Origin: Pseudomonas sp. VD-NE ins
GTDB lineage: Bacteria; Pseudomonadota; Gammaproteobacteria; Pseudomonadales; Pseudomonadaceae
Assembly: GCF_031882575.1 (NCBI RefSeq)
Contig: NZ_CP134772.1
Location: forward strand, 2,375,001 to 2,439,000
DNA length: 64,000 bases
Reading direction: 5' to 3'
A program made the translations under genes and the position numbers. The notes below the pieces were generated by a model that saw nothing but the letters and a program-made list of their open reading frames with translations, did no database searches and was not told the DNA's origin. Below are positions 8,990-16,996 of the stretch, in pieces. Every line of letters begins with the position of its first letter. The first letter of the stretch is position 1.

Positions 8990-9613
8990 ATGAGCGTTCC
9001 TTACACACGTCTGAACAAAGATGACGCAGTTGTGCTGCTGGTCGATCACCAGACCGGTCTGATCTCGCTGGTCCAGGATTTCACTCCGAACGAATTCAAG
9101 AACAACGTGCTGGCGCTGGGCGACATCGCCAAGTTCTTCAAGCTGCCGACCATTCTGACCACCAGTTTCGATGCTGGCCCCAACGGCCCGATCGTGCCTG
9201 AATTGCGTGAGCAGTTCCCGGATGCGCCGTTCATTCAGCGTCCAGGCCAGATCAATGCCTGGGACAACGAAGACTTCGTCAAAGCGATCAAGGCGACCGG
9301 TCGCAAGCAACTGATCATCGCTGGCGTGGTGACGGACGTTTGCGTGGCGTTCCCGACCTTGTCGGCCATTGCTGAAGGCTACGAAGTGTTTGTGGTGACG
9401 GATTCGTCGGGCACCTTCAACACCACCGTGCAACAAGCGGCGTGGGCGCGGATGTCGGCGGCGGGTGCCCACCTGCTGAACTGGTTCTCGGTGGCGTGCG
9501 AGCTGCAGGGCGACTGGCGCAACGATATGGAAGGTCTGGCGCATCTGCTGTCGGAGCGTCTGCCTAACTATCGCAATTTGATCAATAGCTATACCAAGTT
9601 CACTGCCAAGTAA
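8990..9613 (+). CDS. Isochorismatase-like cysteine hydrolase (YcaC type)
   Basis: 207 aa, the usual size for YcaC. The nucleophile region is GVVTDVCVAFPTL (Cys ~118) with the cis-peptide-type GVVT before it, and the catalytic Asp lies in LLVDHQTGL (~residue 19). The protein is predicted to be cytoplasmic and to form ring-like oligomers as its relatives do. CAGGAG lies eight bases before the ATG. It closes the DoxX-ABM-amidohydrolase row with a 70-bp gap to the previous gene. The natural substrate of YcaC-like enzymes is uncertain, so no reaction is assigned. Confidence 0.9.
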   Translation: MSVPYTRLNKDDAVVLLVDHQTGLISLVQDFTPNEFKNNVLALGDIAKFFKLPTILTTSFDAGPNGPIVPELREQFPDAPFIQRPGQINAWDNEDFVKAIKATGRKQLIIAGVVTDVCVAFPTLSAIAEGYEVFVVTDSSGTFNTTVQQAAWARMSAAGAHLLNWFSVACELQGDWRNDMEGLAHLLSERLPNYRNLINSYTKFTAK

Positions 9614-9947
9614 TTCGGTGTGAGTTTGAAAAGCCCCTCACCCTAGCCCTCTCCCAGAGGGAGAGGGGACTGACCGAGGGGCTCTTTCGAGGTACGCCGA
9701 CGTGCAATACCGAGCCGAACTTCAGTTTTGAACAGCTTGAAGATCGGCTCCCTTTCCTTTCGCGGTCTTGGGGAGAGGGGACTGACCGAGGGGTCCTCTC
9801 GAGGTACGCCGATGTGCAATATCGAGTCGAACTCAGGTTCTGAATTGCATGCGGTCTGCTCCCTTTCCCCCTCGCCCCCTTGGGGGCGGTCCGACGTTTC
9901 GGGAGGGCTGGGGTGAGGGGGAGGCTTTTGATCTTGATCTTGCCGCT
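9614..9947. repeat. Intergenic region with a 112-bp-spaced direct repeat and GC-rich hairpins
   Basis: A non-coding stretch between the isochorismatase gene and the channel gene. Two copies of a ~74-bp sequence (about 9659-9732 and 9771-9843) share gagaggggac, tgaccgagggg, cgaggtacgccga and gtgcaata blocks. They are followed by ccctttcccc..gggtgagggg inverted material ending at 9925. This is the family of gagagggg/ccctctccc intergenic repeats common in Pseudomonas. No gene is seen here; the hairpins may end transcription from both flanking genes. Confidence 0.7.
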
Positions 9948-11375
9948 TCAACGCTTCTGCAACCAACCCAGAAACCCACCTTTCCTCACCGCCACCGGTT
10001 TGGCCATCAACGCGAGGCGACTGTTCTGCTGCCGCACCGCCTGCAACTTGTTCAACGCCCGACCCACCTCCGTGCGCTGCTCCATGCACTCACGAGTCAG
10101 GCTCTTGTCGAGACGATAAATAATGCTCGACGTCAACGCCGTGAACGTCGCCTGGGACGGCGTATCTGCCAGAATGCTCTGTTCACCCATGACCTCACTC
10201 GGCCCCATCCGCCCGGCCTCGACCTTGCTGTCGCCGTCCGGCACCGTTGCGCTGACCACCCCGGTGGCAATCACAAACAGACTGTCCGGCACTTCATCCA
10301 GATCCAGCACCACTTGGCCTGCCGCGTACTGTTGCGCAACCATCGATTCGGCCAGGCGATCGCGCTCATCACTGCTCAGCGAGCGGAAGATTTTCACTTC
10401 ATCGAGCAACGCGCGGGCGCGGCTCGACGGCTCGATCACGCCGTCCGGATGCCGCGAAATGCCCGCCGCTTCAAGATGCCGGTGGGCGAGGTCGAACAGT
10501 TGATTGCGCACTTCGCTTTTCTTGCCGAGCTCGGCGATGAAGCCGCTGGCGACGTACTCCGACATGGTTTCGCCGGCCTCTTTCAGCACGGCTTTCGGCG
10601 CTGGCGTCAGCAACAGAGAGCTGCTGCCCTGCAAGGTGCGATCAAGCGCATCGAGTACCCGGCGCGGGCGGATGTGATTCGGCACCTGAATGCTGATCGA
10701 CACGCCATGCATATTGTTCGGACGGCTGAGGTTGACGATCTTCGCCTTGGCCGCCACCGAGTTCGGTACCACCGCCATGGTCCCGGCGCTGGTCAGCAAG
10801 TGCGTAGCGCGCCAGTCGATGTCGAAGACCTTGCCTTCGACGCCGTCGATCACCACGAAATCATCCACCTGATACGGCTTGGTGGTGTTGAGCACGATCC
10901 CGGAAAACACATCGGCCAGAGTGCTTTGCAGCGCCAGACCGACAACGATGGCCACCACGCCCGAAGTCGCCAGCAAGCCTTTTACCGGCAGTTCCAGCAC
11001 GTAACCGGCCGCGGCAACGGTGGCGACCAGAAACACCAATGCACCGATCACGTCCTGCAGCAAGCGACCGCTGTGGCCGATGCGACGCATCAGCGCCAGG
11101 CCGATAACTTCGGTCAGCACCCGCGCGGCGTACAGCCACCAGAGAATCCCCAACGCCGTTGCACCCAGTTGCGCCACGCGGTCATCGGCGAACAACGGAG
11201 CCTGCAACGGACTGACGCCGGCGTTGATCACCAGCGCCGTGAACGCGAGAAACAGCACCAGCCGCACAGCGACTCTCGGGGCGCGATGGGTGAAGGGCGA
11301 GAAGTGCCAGAGCACAGCGTCGAGCAGCAGCAGGGCAGCGCTCCAGGACAGCAGGTGAGTGTAGAAAAAGGTCAT
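9948..11375 (-). CDS. Mechanosensitive channel (MscS type) with C-terminal cyclic-nucleotide-binding domain
   Basis: 475 aa. Residues 1-~150 hold four to five hydrophobic segments. The MscS pore/beta domain follows (GLALQSTLADVFSGIVLNTTKPYQVDD, then VEGKVFDIDWRATHL and VVPNSV), and residues ~330-440 form a cNMP-binding fold (FRSLSSDERDRLAESM, AAGQVVLDLDEVPDSLFVI, GPSEVMGEQSIL). It is likely an inner-membrane channel gated by tension and modulated by a nucleotide. The ATG at 11375 is preceded by CGGAG. It is monocistronic; the upstream gap to the esterase contains a REP-like dyad. Confidence 0.9.
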   Translation of the reverse strand: MTFFYTHLLSWSAALLLLDAVLWHFSPFTHRAPRVAVRLVLFLAFTALVINAGVSPLQAPLFADDRVAQLGATALGILWWLYAARVLTEVIGLALMRRIGHSGRLLQDVIGALVFLVATVAAAGYVLELPVKGLLATSGVVAIVVGLALQSTLADVFSGIVLNTTKPYQVDDFVVIDGVEGKVFDIDWRATHLLTSAGTMAVVPNSVAAKAKIVNLSRPNNMHGVSISIQVPNHIRPRRVLDALDRTLQGSSSLLLTPAPKAVLKEAGETMSEYVASGFIAELGKKSEVRNQLFDLAHRHLEAAGISRHPDGVIEPSSRARALLDEVKIFRSLSSDERDRLAESMVAQQYAAGQVVLDLDEVPDSLFVIATGVVSATVPDGDSKVEAGRMGPSEVMGEQSILADTPSQATFTALTSSIIYRLDKSLTRECMEQRTEVGRALNKLQAVRQQNSRLALMAKPVAVRKGGFLGWLQKR

Positions 11376-11403
11376 GGCCGGTGCTCCGAAGTGTCTGCCA
11401 ATA

Positions 11404-11480
11404 AAAAGATCGCAGCCTGCGGCAGCGCCTACAGAAGAACGTATTCCAATGTAGGAGCTGCCGCAGGCTGCGATCTTTTG
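11404..11480. repeat. REP-type inverted repeat
   Basis: AAAGATCGCAGCCTGCGGCAG and its reverse complement face each other over a ~30-bp spacer containing GTAGGAGCTGCCGCAGG. This is the 'aggagctgcc..ggctgcgatctt' family of Pseudomonas intergenic repeats. It sits between two leftward genes and may form a hairpin in the RNA. Confidence 0.8.
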
Positions 11481-11483
11481 CTG

Positions 11484-12503
11484 TTAAGGATTCAGATGAG
11501 TTTTCAGTTCAGCCGCCGCCTGACGCACCGCCGCTTTCACCTCAGGAATCTGGCTCAACGGATTGAGCAGGCCAAAGTCATGAATCATCCCGTTGTAACG
11601 CACCGAGGTCACCGCCACACCGGCCGCGTCGAGGTGCCGTGCATAGCCTTCGCCTTCATCCCGCAGCACGTCGAATTCGGCGGTCTGCACCAATGCGGCA
11701 GGCAAGCCCTTGAGCTGTTCGGCGCTGGCGTTGAGCGGCGAGGCGTGAATCTGCGCACGCTCGACGGGGTTGGTGGTGTAGTTGTCCCAGAACCACTGCA
11801 TCATGCCTTTGGTGAGGAAATGGCCCTCGGCGAATTGCTGGTACGAACCGTCATCGAACTGTGCGTTGGTCACCGGCCACATCAGCAGCTGGAAGCGCAG
11901 CGCCGGGGCTTTCTGTTCCTTGGCCATCAACGCCACGACCGCCGCCATGTTGCCGCCGACGCTGTTGCCGGCCACGGCCAGACGTTTGCCGTCGACACCG
12001 ATGTCCTTGCCGTGCTCGGCCACCCATTTGGTGGCGGCGTAAGCCTGATTGATCGCGGTCGGGTACTGCGCTTCCGGCGACGGCGTGTAATCGACATACA
12101 CCGCGACGGCGCCAGAGCCCACCACCAGATCACGAATCAGGCGTTGGTGCGTTGGGTAATCACCGAGCACCCAGCCGCCACCGTGGAAGAACATGAACAC
12201 CGGCAACTCGCCTTTGACCTTGGCCGGACGCACGACTTTCAGGTTGATCGTCTGGCCGTCGACCTTGATCGCTTTGTCGCTGACTTCAATTCCGGACAAG
12301 TCCACTTTCACCGAAGCCTGCGCACCGGTCAGCACCGCACGGGCGTCTTTCGGGCTCAGTTGCTCCAGCGGTTTGCCACCGCCGGCGGCGAGGGCGTTGA
12401 GGAAGGCTTGGGTGTTGTGTTCGACACCGGAGGTCTCGGCGGCGAAAGCATTGCCGATGGACAGGGCGAGGAGGGAAGCGGCGAGGGATTTCGTGATGTT
12501 CAT
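11484..12503 (-). CDS. Exported alpha/beta hydrolase (hormone-sensitive-lipase family esterase)
   Basis: 339 aa with a signal peptide (MNITKSLAASLLALSIGNAFA). The oxyanion motif HGGGW near residue 110 and the nucleophile elbow GNSVGGN (Ser ~190) identify the HSL/acetyl-esterase group; the acid Asp (FDVLRDEG) and His (IHDFG) of the triad are near 285 and 315. A role in hydrolysing short-chain esters in the periplasm or outside is expected. The second ATG (12503) is chosen because it gives a standard signal peptide; 12515 is the alternative. It is divergent from the LysR gene at 12633, which is its most likely regulator. Confidence 0.88.
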   Translation of the reverse strand: MNITKSLAASLLALSIGNAFAAETSGVEHNTQAFLNALAAGGGKPLEQLSPKDARAVLTGAQASVKVDLSGIEVSDKAIKVDGQTINLKVVRPAKVKGELPVFMFFHGGGWVLGDYPTHQRLIRDLVVGSGAVAVYVDYTPSPEAQYPTAINQAYAATKWVAEHGKDIGVDGKRLAVAGNSVGGNMAAVVALMAKEQKAPALRFQLLMWPVTNAQFDDGSYQQFAEGHFLTKGMMQWFWDNYTTNPVERAQIHASPLNASAEQLKGLPAALVQTAEFDVLRDEGEGYARHLDAAGVAVTSVRYNGMIHDFGLLNPLSQIPEVKAAVRQAAAELKTHLNP

Positions 12504-12632
12504 GTTCAATTCCATTTTTGAGTTTGTTGAGTTTGTGGGGGGTTGGTTTCAACACCGTGGACACAGATTAATAGAGTGCCGAGAAGTGAAAAAGCGGCTA
12601 TAAAGCGTTTAACTGTCTACCAGAGAGTGACA

Positions 12633-13532
12633 ATGAACCCGTTCGAAGACATGCGTATTTTTTGCCAGGTCATGGACTCCGGCAGCTTTACCTCCGCGGC
12701 CGATCAACTGGGCCTGTCCAAGCAGTTCGTCAGCCGTCGGTTGATGCAGTTGGAGGAGCGTCTCGGCGTGCGGTTGTTGAACCGCTCGACGCGGCGCCTG
12801 GACGTCACGCCGCTGGGGCAGAGTTATTACGAATCGGCGTTGCGCCTGTTGGGTGAAGTCGAACAAGTGGAGCAGGGCATCGCCGGACAAACCGCCGAAC
12901 CACGCGGGACGATTCGCTTGAGCGCGCCGCTGTCGTTTGCGGTGGCGCATCTGGGCTGTCTGTTGCCGCTGTTCTTGCAGCGCTATCGAGAAGTCACGGT
13001 TGAGGTTGATCTGAGTGATCGGCCGGTGGATTTGCTCGGTGAGGGCTACGATCTGGCACTGCGCATTGGCGTGCTGGAAGACTCGACGCTGATTGCCCGG
13101 CGTATTGCATCCATCGAACGGGTGTACTGCGCCAGCCCGGCGTATCTGGCCGAGCGCGGCACGCCGCTCAAGCCTGAAGATCTGCATAGCCATGATTGCT
13201 TGCCGTATGGGCACGGTCGCTCGGTGCAATGGCGTTTCAATGCGGGGCAGGGCAAGCCGCTGCTGGTGAACGTCACCGGACGCATGCGCGTGAACAACGG
13301 CGAGTTGCTCAGGGATGCGGCGGTGCAGGGGATGGGCATTACTTATCTGCCGACGTTCATCGTTGGCGCGGCGTTAAAGGATGGCCGGTTGGTGCCGGTG
13401 CTGGATGATCTGCGCCCGGAGCCGCTGACGTTGTCGGCGGTGTATCCGCAGCATCGTCAGGCTTCAAGGCCGGTGCAGGCGTTGGTCGATTTTTTGCGCG
13501 AGCGCCTGAACCAGAACAACGTCGCCCTCTGA
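12633..13532 (+). CDS. LysR-family transcriptional regulator
   Basis: 299 aa. The N-terminal helix-turn-helix (EDMRIFCQVMDSGSFTSAAD, LGLSKQFVSRRLMQLEERLGV, LLNRSTRRL) is followed by a PBP2 effector domain of the CrgA/DmlR subgroup (TIRLSAPLSFAVAHL, and a tail YPQHRQASRPVQALVDFL). The ATG at 12633 is the only one that starts the domain cleanly; AGAGAGTGAC lies upstream. It is transcribed away from the esterase gene, with a 129-bp shared control region, the classical arrangement for a LysR regulator and its target. Confidence 0.9.
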   Translation: MNPFEDMRIFCQVMDSGSFTSAADQLGLSKQFVSRRLMQLEERLGVRLLNRSTRRLDVTPLGQSYYESALRLLGEVEQVEQGIAGQTAEPRGTIRLSAPLSFAVAHLGCLLPLFLQRYREVTVEVDLSDRPVDLLGEGYDLALRIGVLEDSTLIARRIASIERVYCASPAYLAERGTPLKPEDLHSHDCLPYGHGRSVQWRFNAGQGKPLLVNVTGRMRVNNGELLRDAAVQGMGITYLPTFIVGAALKDGRLVPVLDDLRPEPLTLSAVYPQHRQASRPVQALVDFLRERLNQNNVAL

Positions 13533-13599
13533 GCCTTACGCGGATCAAAACTGCAGGAGATCGTAGGCGACTGCGGAATTTGTGCGCACTGCAGAACAT

Positions 13600-13687
13600 T
13601 GTGGGAGCTGGCTTGCCAGCGATGGCGATGTGGCAGGCAATACAATTTTGTCTGACCCGGCCTCATCGCTGGCAAGCCAGCTCCCAC
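13600..13687. repeat. REP inverted pair
   Basis: TGTGGGAGCTGGCTTGCCAG and its complement on either side of a ~38-bp spacer, between two convergent genes. It is a standard Pseudomonas REPIN-type pair and possibly a bidirectional terminator structure. Confidence 0.85.
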
Positions 13688-13713
13688 AAGGGTTGCGGTG
13701 TTTTCAGGATTGA

Positions 13714-14277
13714 TCAGTTGGCGCGCTTGTCATCGCCCGGCTCACCGCCGACATGCACACCCCGATCATCGCCGGCTTCAGCCGCAGCATGGACGCCACG
13801 ATCATCACCGACTTCGCCCGCAGCATGGACGCCACGATCATCACCGACTTCACCAGCACGGTGGACCCCGTGGTCATCGCCGACTTCTCCAGCGCGGTGG
13901 ACGCCATGGTCATCTCCCGCTTCAGCATGGGCGCCGTTGCGGCCGGATGAGGCGCTGTCGCCCGAGTGCCCCGAGCCGTGGTCGCTGCCGCTGTGGCCAC
14001 TGTTGCCACCACTACCACTGTTGCCGCCACCGCCGTGACTGCCTCCGCCGCCACTTCCGCCGCCACCATTTCCACCGCTGCCACCGCCACTTCCTCCACC
14101 TCCGCCTCCACTTCCGCCGCCCCCACCGCCGCCTCCGCTACCACCGCCTCCACCACCACTCCCACCATCCTTGGCATAAGCACTGGACACCTCGGACAAA
14201 CTGTCCGGAATGAGGACCGTAGACGCCGACAGAACTGCGCCGATGGCCATTGCGAGCACGAGCTTTTTAATGTGCAT
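13714..14277 (-). CDS. Exported Gly-rich protein with tandem GDDxGVH repeats
   Basis: 187 aa, unrecognised. Signal peptide MHIKKLVLAMAIGAVLSAS, ripening near AYA-KDGG. Residues ~38-105 are Gly/Ser low-complexity sequence. Residues ~115-185 carry at least five tandem 11-residue repeats of the form AGEVGDDRGVH, encoded by matching 33-bp DNA repeats. The Asp-Asp-x-x-Val-His spacing could bind metal, but this is only an idea. The ATG at 14277 has GGAGAACG upstream. It lies 74 bp downstream of gspF in the same direction and may be a secreted substrate or surface partner of that machine. A weak sigma54-like element (GG-N10-GC, 14327-14340) lies between the two genes. Confidence 0.75.
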   Translation of the reverse strand: MHIKKLVLAMAIGAVLSASTVLIPDSLSEVSSAYAKDGGSGGGGGGSGGGGGGGGSGGGGGGSGGGSGGNGGGGSGGGGSHGGGGNSGSGGNSGHSGSDHGSGHSGDSASSGRNGAHAEAGDDHGVHRAGEVGDDHGVHRAGEVGDDRGVHAAGEVGDDRGVHAAAEAGDDRGVHVGGEPGDDKRAN

Positions 14278-14351
14278 ATCGTTCTCCGTCTTTGTGGTTT
14301 TGTTGGGAACGTAAAAGTGTGTTGTTGCAGGGACCGGACCCGTTCCCGGAG

Positions 14352-15539
14352 TCAGTGAATACTCGAAGCCAGTTCGAAAATCGGGATGTACATCAGGATC
14401 ACGATGACCCCGATGAGCAGGCCGATGAAGGTCATCAGCAGCGGTTCGAACAACTTCACGAACCACTCCAGCCAGCGGCTGATTTCCTCGTCGTAGAAGT
14501 CGGCGCTGCGTTCCATCATCTGTCCGAGGTTGCCGGACTGTTCACCGGCGCGCAGCAGGCGCAGGGATACCGGTGTCACCAAGTGATTGAGCTCCAGCGC
14601 GGTGGACAACGATTGCCCCTCGCGCACCCGCTCGCAAGCCTGATCCAGCCGCGTCCGCGAAGCGACGGTGAGCAAGCCACGTACCATGCTCATGGCGGTC
14701 ACCAGCGGAATTCCGCCTTGCAGCAGAATCCCCAGCGAGCGATAAAACCGCGCCAGTTCATACATGAAAATCCGTTGATGCACGGCCGGCAACTTCTCCA
14801 CCAGCCGATCCAGCCCACGGCGAAACGCCGGTTGCTTTTGCAGCACGGCGAGGGCGATGACAAACGCCGCCAGCGCACCGAAGAATTCCGCCTGATGCGC
14901 ATGCAAAAACATGCCACTGCTCATCAATACCTGCGACAGCCACGGCAGGTTATTGCCCAGTCCTTCAAACACCAGGCTGAAGCGCGGCACCACGTAACCC
15001 ATCAAAAACAACACCACGCCACCGCCGACCACCAACAACAGCATCGGGTAGATCGAGGCGCTGATGATCTTCTGGCGCACCTCGTCCATGCGCTGGCGAT
15101 AACTGACATAGCGGCCCAGCGCATCGCCGACCGCACCGGTCTTCTCGCTGGACTGTACCAGCGCCACGTACAGCGGCGGGAACACCGCCGACAACTGGCC
15201 CAACGCCTGCGAGAAGGATTTGCCCTCATAAAGCAGGCGCACCAGCTCACTCAAGGTTTTCCGGGCAGCGGGCGCGGATTCTTTTTCGGCGAGGCTTTCC
15301 AGCGCATCGATCAACGGTAGGCCGGCATTGAGCAGCGTGGTCAGCTCCTGGCTGAACAACACCAGATTGAAGGTCTCGCGCTGGCGCAGTTTCAGCGAAC
15401 GCCAATGCTTGTCGGCGTGCGAGCTGAGCACGCGCAAACCCTGGTCCTCGGCGATCCGCCGTGCCTCGCTGTCGCCCGCCGCTTCGACGCTCAAGGACAC
15501 CACGCCAGCCTTGCCGACCGCTTTCAAATGAAATCGCAT
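14352..15539 (-). CDS. gspF: Type II secretion / type IV pilus inner-membrane platform protein GspF
   Basis: 395 aa, normal length. Two T2SSF domains are seen: one around FSQELTTLLNAGLPLIDALESLAE, the second around ELARFYRSLGILLQGGIPLVTAM, each followed by transmembrane helices, ending with LFEPLLMTFIGLLIGVIVILMYIPIFELAS. It forms the inner-membrane platform contacted by the GspE ATPase. Located 14 bp after gspG in the same direction. The matching ATPase, secretin and alignment proteins are 14 kb away on the other strand (29.0-36.9 kb), and no second gspF is in the window, so the two parts very likely form one machine. Confidence 0.93.
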   Translation of the reverse strand: MRFHLKAVGKAGVVSLSVEAAGDSEARRIAEDQGLRVLSSHADKHWRSLKLRQRETFNLVLFSQELTTLLNAGLPLIDALESLAEKESAPAARKTLSELVRLLYEGKSFSQALGQLSAVFPPLYVALVQSSEKTGAVGDALGRYVSYRQRMDEVRQKIISASIYPMLLLVVGGGVVLFLMGYVVPRFSLVFEGLGNNLPWLSQVLMSSGMFLHAHQAEFFGALAAFVIALAVLQKQPAFRRGLDRLVEKLPAVHQRIFMYELARFYRSLGILLQGGIPLVTAMSMVRGLLTVASRTRLDQACERVREGQSLSTALELNHLVTPVSLRLLRAGEQSGNLGQMMERSADFYDEEISRWLEWFVKLFEPLLMTFIGLLIGVIVILMYIPIFELASSIH

Positions 15540-15553
15540 GGGCCGCGCTCCGT

Positions 15554-15982
15554 TTACTGCCAGTTGGTCACTTCAGCGTTTTCACCTTCACCGCCGGGCT
15601 GGCCGTCCTTGCCCATCGACAGCAAGTCGTACTCGCTGTTTTCGCCGGGATAGCGGTAGGTGTAGTTACGCCCCCACGGATCCTGCGGCAGCTTTTTCTG
15701 CAGGTACGGGCCGGTCCATTTCGCCTCGTCACTCGGTGCGGTGACCAAGGCTTGCAAGCCCTGTTCGGTGGACGGGTAATGGCCGACCTCCAGTCGATAG
15801 ATGTCCAGTGCCTTGCTCAGTCCTTCGATCTGCGCCTTGGCCACTTTCACTTCCGAGCGGCCGAGTTGGGCGAAGTATTTCGGCGCGACGATCCCGGCCA
15901 ACAGGCCGAGCACCACCAGCACCACGAGCAATTCGAGCAGGGTAAAACCGCGTTGGTCACGCGGACGAAATTGCAGCTTCAT
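15554..15982 (-). CDS. gspG: Major pseudopilin GspG
   Basis: 142 aa. The prepilin signal RDQRGFTLLELLVVLVVLG has the G-F cleavage site and Glu+5. A typical GspG body follows (YFAQLGRSEVKVAKAQIEGLSKALD, YRLEVGHYPSTEQGLQALV, GPYLQKKLPQDPWGRNY), including the C-terminal calcium-site region (NSEYDLLSMGKDGQPGGEG). The ATG at 15982 gives a short leader before the cleavage site; GGAGGTCAT precedes it. It is the main building block of the pseudopilus and would need a prepilin peptidase encoded elsewhere. Divergent from the lytic transglycosylase at 16189. Confidence 0.95.
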   Translation of the reverse strand: MKLQFRPRDQRGFTLLELLVVLVVLGLLAGIVAPKYFAQLGRSEVKVAKAQIEGLSKALDIYRLEVGHYPSTEQGLQALVTAPSDEAKWTGPYLQKKLPQDPWGRNYTYRYPGENSEYDLLSMGKDGQPGGEGENAEVTNWQ

Positions 15983-16100
15983 GATGACCTCCCGTGAGTG
16001 GCAGCCTTGTCGCGTAAAGGGCTTATGCAATTGCCATGCTCAGCCCCCACTCAAGAACGTCAACTTGGCTGAAGCCCTTGTAGTACGGGCTTCTCAAGAG

Positions 16101-16117
16101 TCGGCACAGTGCTTGCG
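16101..16117 (+). promoter_or_regulatory. Sigma54 promoter of the lytic transglycosylase gene
   Basis: CGGCACAGTGCTTGCG: GG and GC are exactly 10 bases apart, as needed for the -24/-12 element (consensus TGGCAC-N5-TTGC). Predicted transcription start near 16128, 60 bases before the ATG; the leader holds a GGGG/CCCC dyad at 16144-16157. One mismatch (C for T) in the -24 hexamer. Confidence 0.65.
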
Positions 16118-16188
16118 TATGGCTCAAACGTGATCGGCCATTGGGGCATTTCCCCCAATTTATCGGGGTCGATCCGGGGAGGCCCGAC

Positions 16189-16797
16189 ATGAAATTTCTC
16201 GCCAGCGGATTGCTCGGATGTGTGCTGCTCAGCGGCGCCGCGCAAGCCGATGTATTCATCTCCGTGGACGCCAAGGGCAGCTATGTCCTGTCCAACGTTC
16301 ACCGGCCTGGACGCCTTTACGAACGGGTGATCCACGAGGCTGACGCCGCAGTCGCCAGCCTCGACCAGCAGCCGCAATTGATCGCCAATCAGCCCTACGC
16401 GGAGCTGGTCTCAGCGGCAGCCAAAGTCAATCAATTGCCCGAAGCGCTGCTGCACGCGGTGATCAACGCGGAATCCCACTACAACCCCGGCGCCACCTCA
16501 GCCAAAGGCGCGGGCGGGCTCATGCAGTTGATGCCCGAGACGGCGCGAGAGCTGGGCGTGACCGACGTCTACGACCCCAAGGCCAACATCCAGGGCGGGG
16601 CCAAATACCTCAAGCGCCTGATGACCCTGTTCGACAACGACATCGCCCTTGCCGTGGCGGCCTACAACGCCGGGCCCGACGCGGTGCTCAGCCGTGGCCG
16701 GGTGATTCCGCCGTTTGCCGAAACCCAGCGTTACGTGCCGAACGTGTTGCGTCAGTACCGGCGTCTGCAAGGCCTGGCCATGGATGCGCCGTTGTGA
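16189..16797 (+). CDS. Exported lytic transglycosylase (SLT domain)
   Basis: 202 aa. Signal peptide MKFLASGLLGCVLLSGAAQA, a short DUF4124-like start (DVFISVDAKGSYVLSNVHR), then a soluble lytic transglycosylase domain at ~80-195 with the catalytic Glu in NAESHYNPGATSAKGAGGLMQ and the later AYNAGPDAV. It cleaves peptidoglycan glycan strands in the periplasm. The ATG at 16189 is preceded by GGGGAGG. Enzymes of this kind often open the wall for secretion machines, and it sits between gspG and the multicopper oxidase gene with its own sigma54-type promoter, so that role is likely here. Confidence 0.9.
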   Translation: MKFLASGLLGCVLLSGAAQADVFISVDAKGSYVLSNVHRPGRLYERVIHEADAAVASLDQQPQLIANQPYAELVSAAAKVNQLPEALLHAVINAESHYNPGATSAKGAGGLMQLMPETARELGVTDVYDPKANIQGGAKYLKRLMTLFDNDIALAVAAYNAGPDAVLSRGRVIPPFAETQRYVPNVLRQYRRLQGLAMDAPL

Positions 16798-16808
16798 CCC
16801 CAACCCGG

Positions 16809-16877
16809 TTTCCCCACTTTCGGGGCAAACCGGATACACCCGAAAAGTGGGGAAAAGGGGTGGGGAATATTCCCCGG
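16809..16877. promoter_or_regulatory. Cluster of CCCC/GGGG palindromes, candidate activator site upstream of mnxG
   Basis: Three palindromic blocks lie 50-130 bp before the mnxG sigma54 promoter: TTTCCCCACTTTCGGGG (16809-16825), CCCGAAAAGTGGGGAAAA (16839-16856) and GGGGAATATTCCCC (16862-16875). The first matches the CCCC-N6-GGGG pattern seen upstream of the secretion, mcoA and curlin operons. The first two are also inverted copies of each other; a T-run is absent, so a terminator is less likely than an enhancer-type site for the NtrC-family regulator at 58124. Confidence 0.55.
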
Positions 16878-16925
16878 ATTCTCAAGTGGTCGCGGTAACT
16901 GATTGAACGGACATGCAATTTTTTG

Positions 16926-16941
16926 TGGCACGCGGATTGCT
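16926..16941 (+). promoter_or_regulatory. Sigma54 promoter of mnxG
   Basis: TGGCACGCGGATTGCT matches the full consensus TGGCACG-N4-TTGCW, with GG and GC 10 bases apart. Predicted transcription start near 16951, about 46 bases before the mnxG ATG. This is the strongest sigma54 element found in the window. Confidence 0.85.
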
Positions 16942-16996
16942 CCGAGGCATTTGTCGAGAAGTGTTCCCAAGAGCACCCACTACGAGGTTACTGATC

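Noticed and set aside
9849..12521. An 890-codon rightward frame across the channel and esterase genes
   Set aside because: It spans two well-supported leftward genes and the REP repeat between them, so it is a codon-bias artefact.
14327..14340. Sigma54 promoter for the Gly-rich protein gene
   Set aside because: GG-N10-GC spacing is right, but the -24 hexamer (GGGTCC) is poor; kept only as a remark in that gene's entry.
15983..16100. Leftward sigma54 promoter for gspG
   Set aside because: The only GG-N10-GC hit (around 16032-16047 on the minus strand) lacks the TGGCA and TTGC contexts, so I do not call it.
16809..16856. Inverted repeat after the lytic transglycosylase gene as a terminator
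   Set aside because: There is no T-run on either side and the same CCCC/GGGG pattern recurs upstream of other operons, so a regulator site is the better reading, although a dual role is not excluded.
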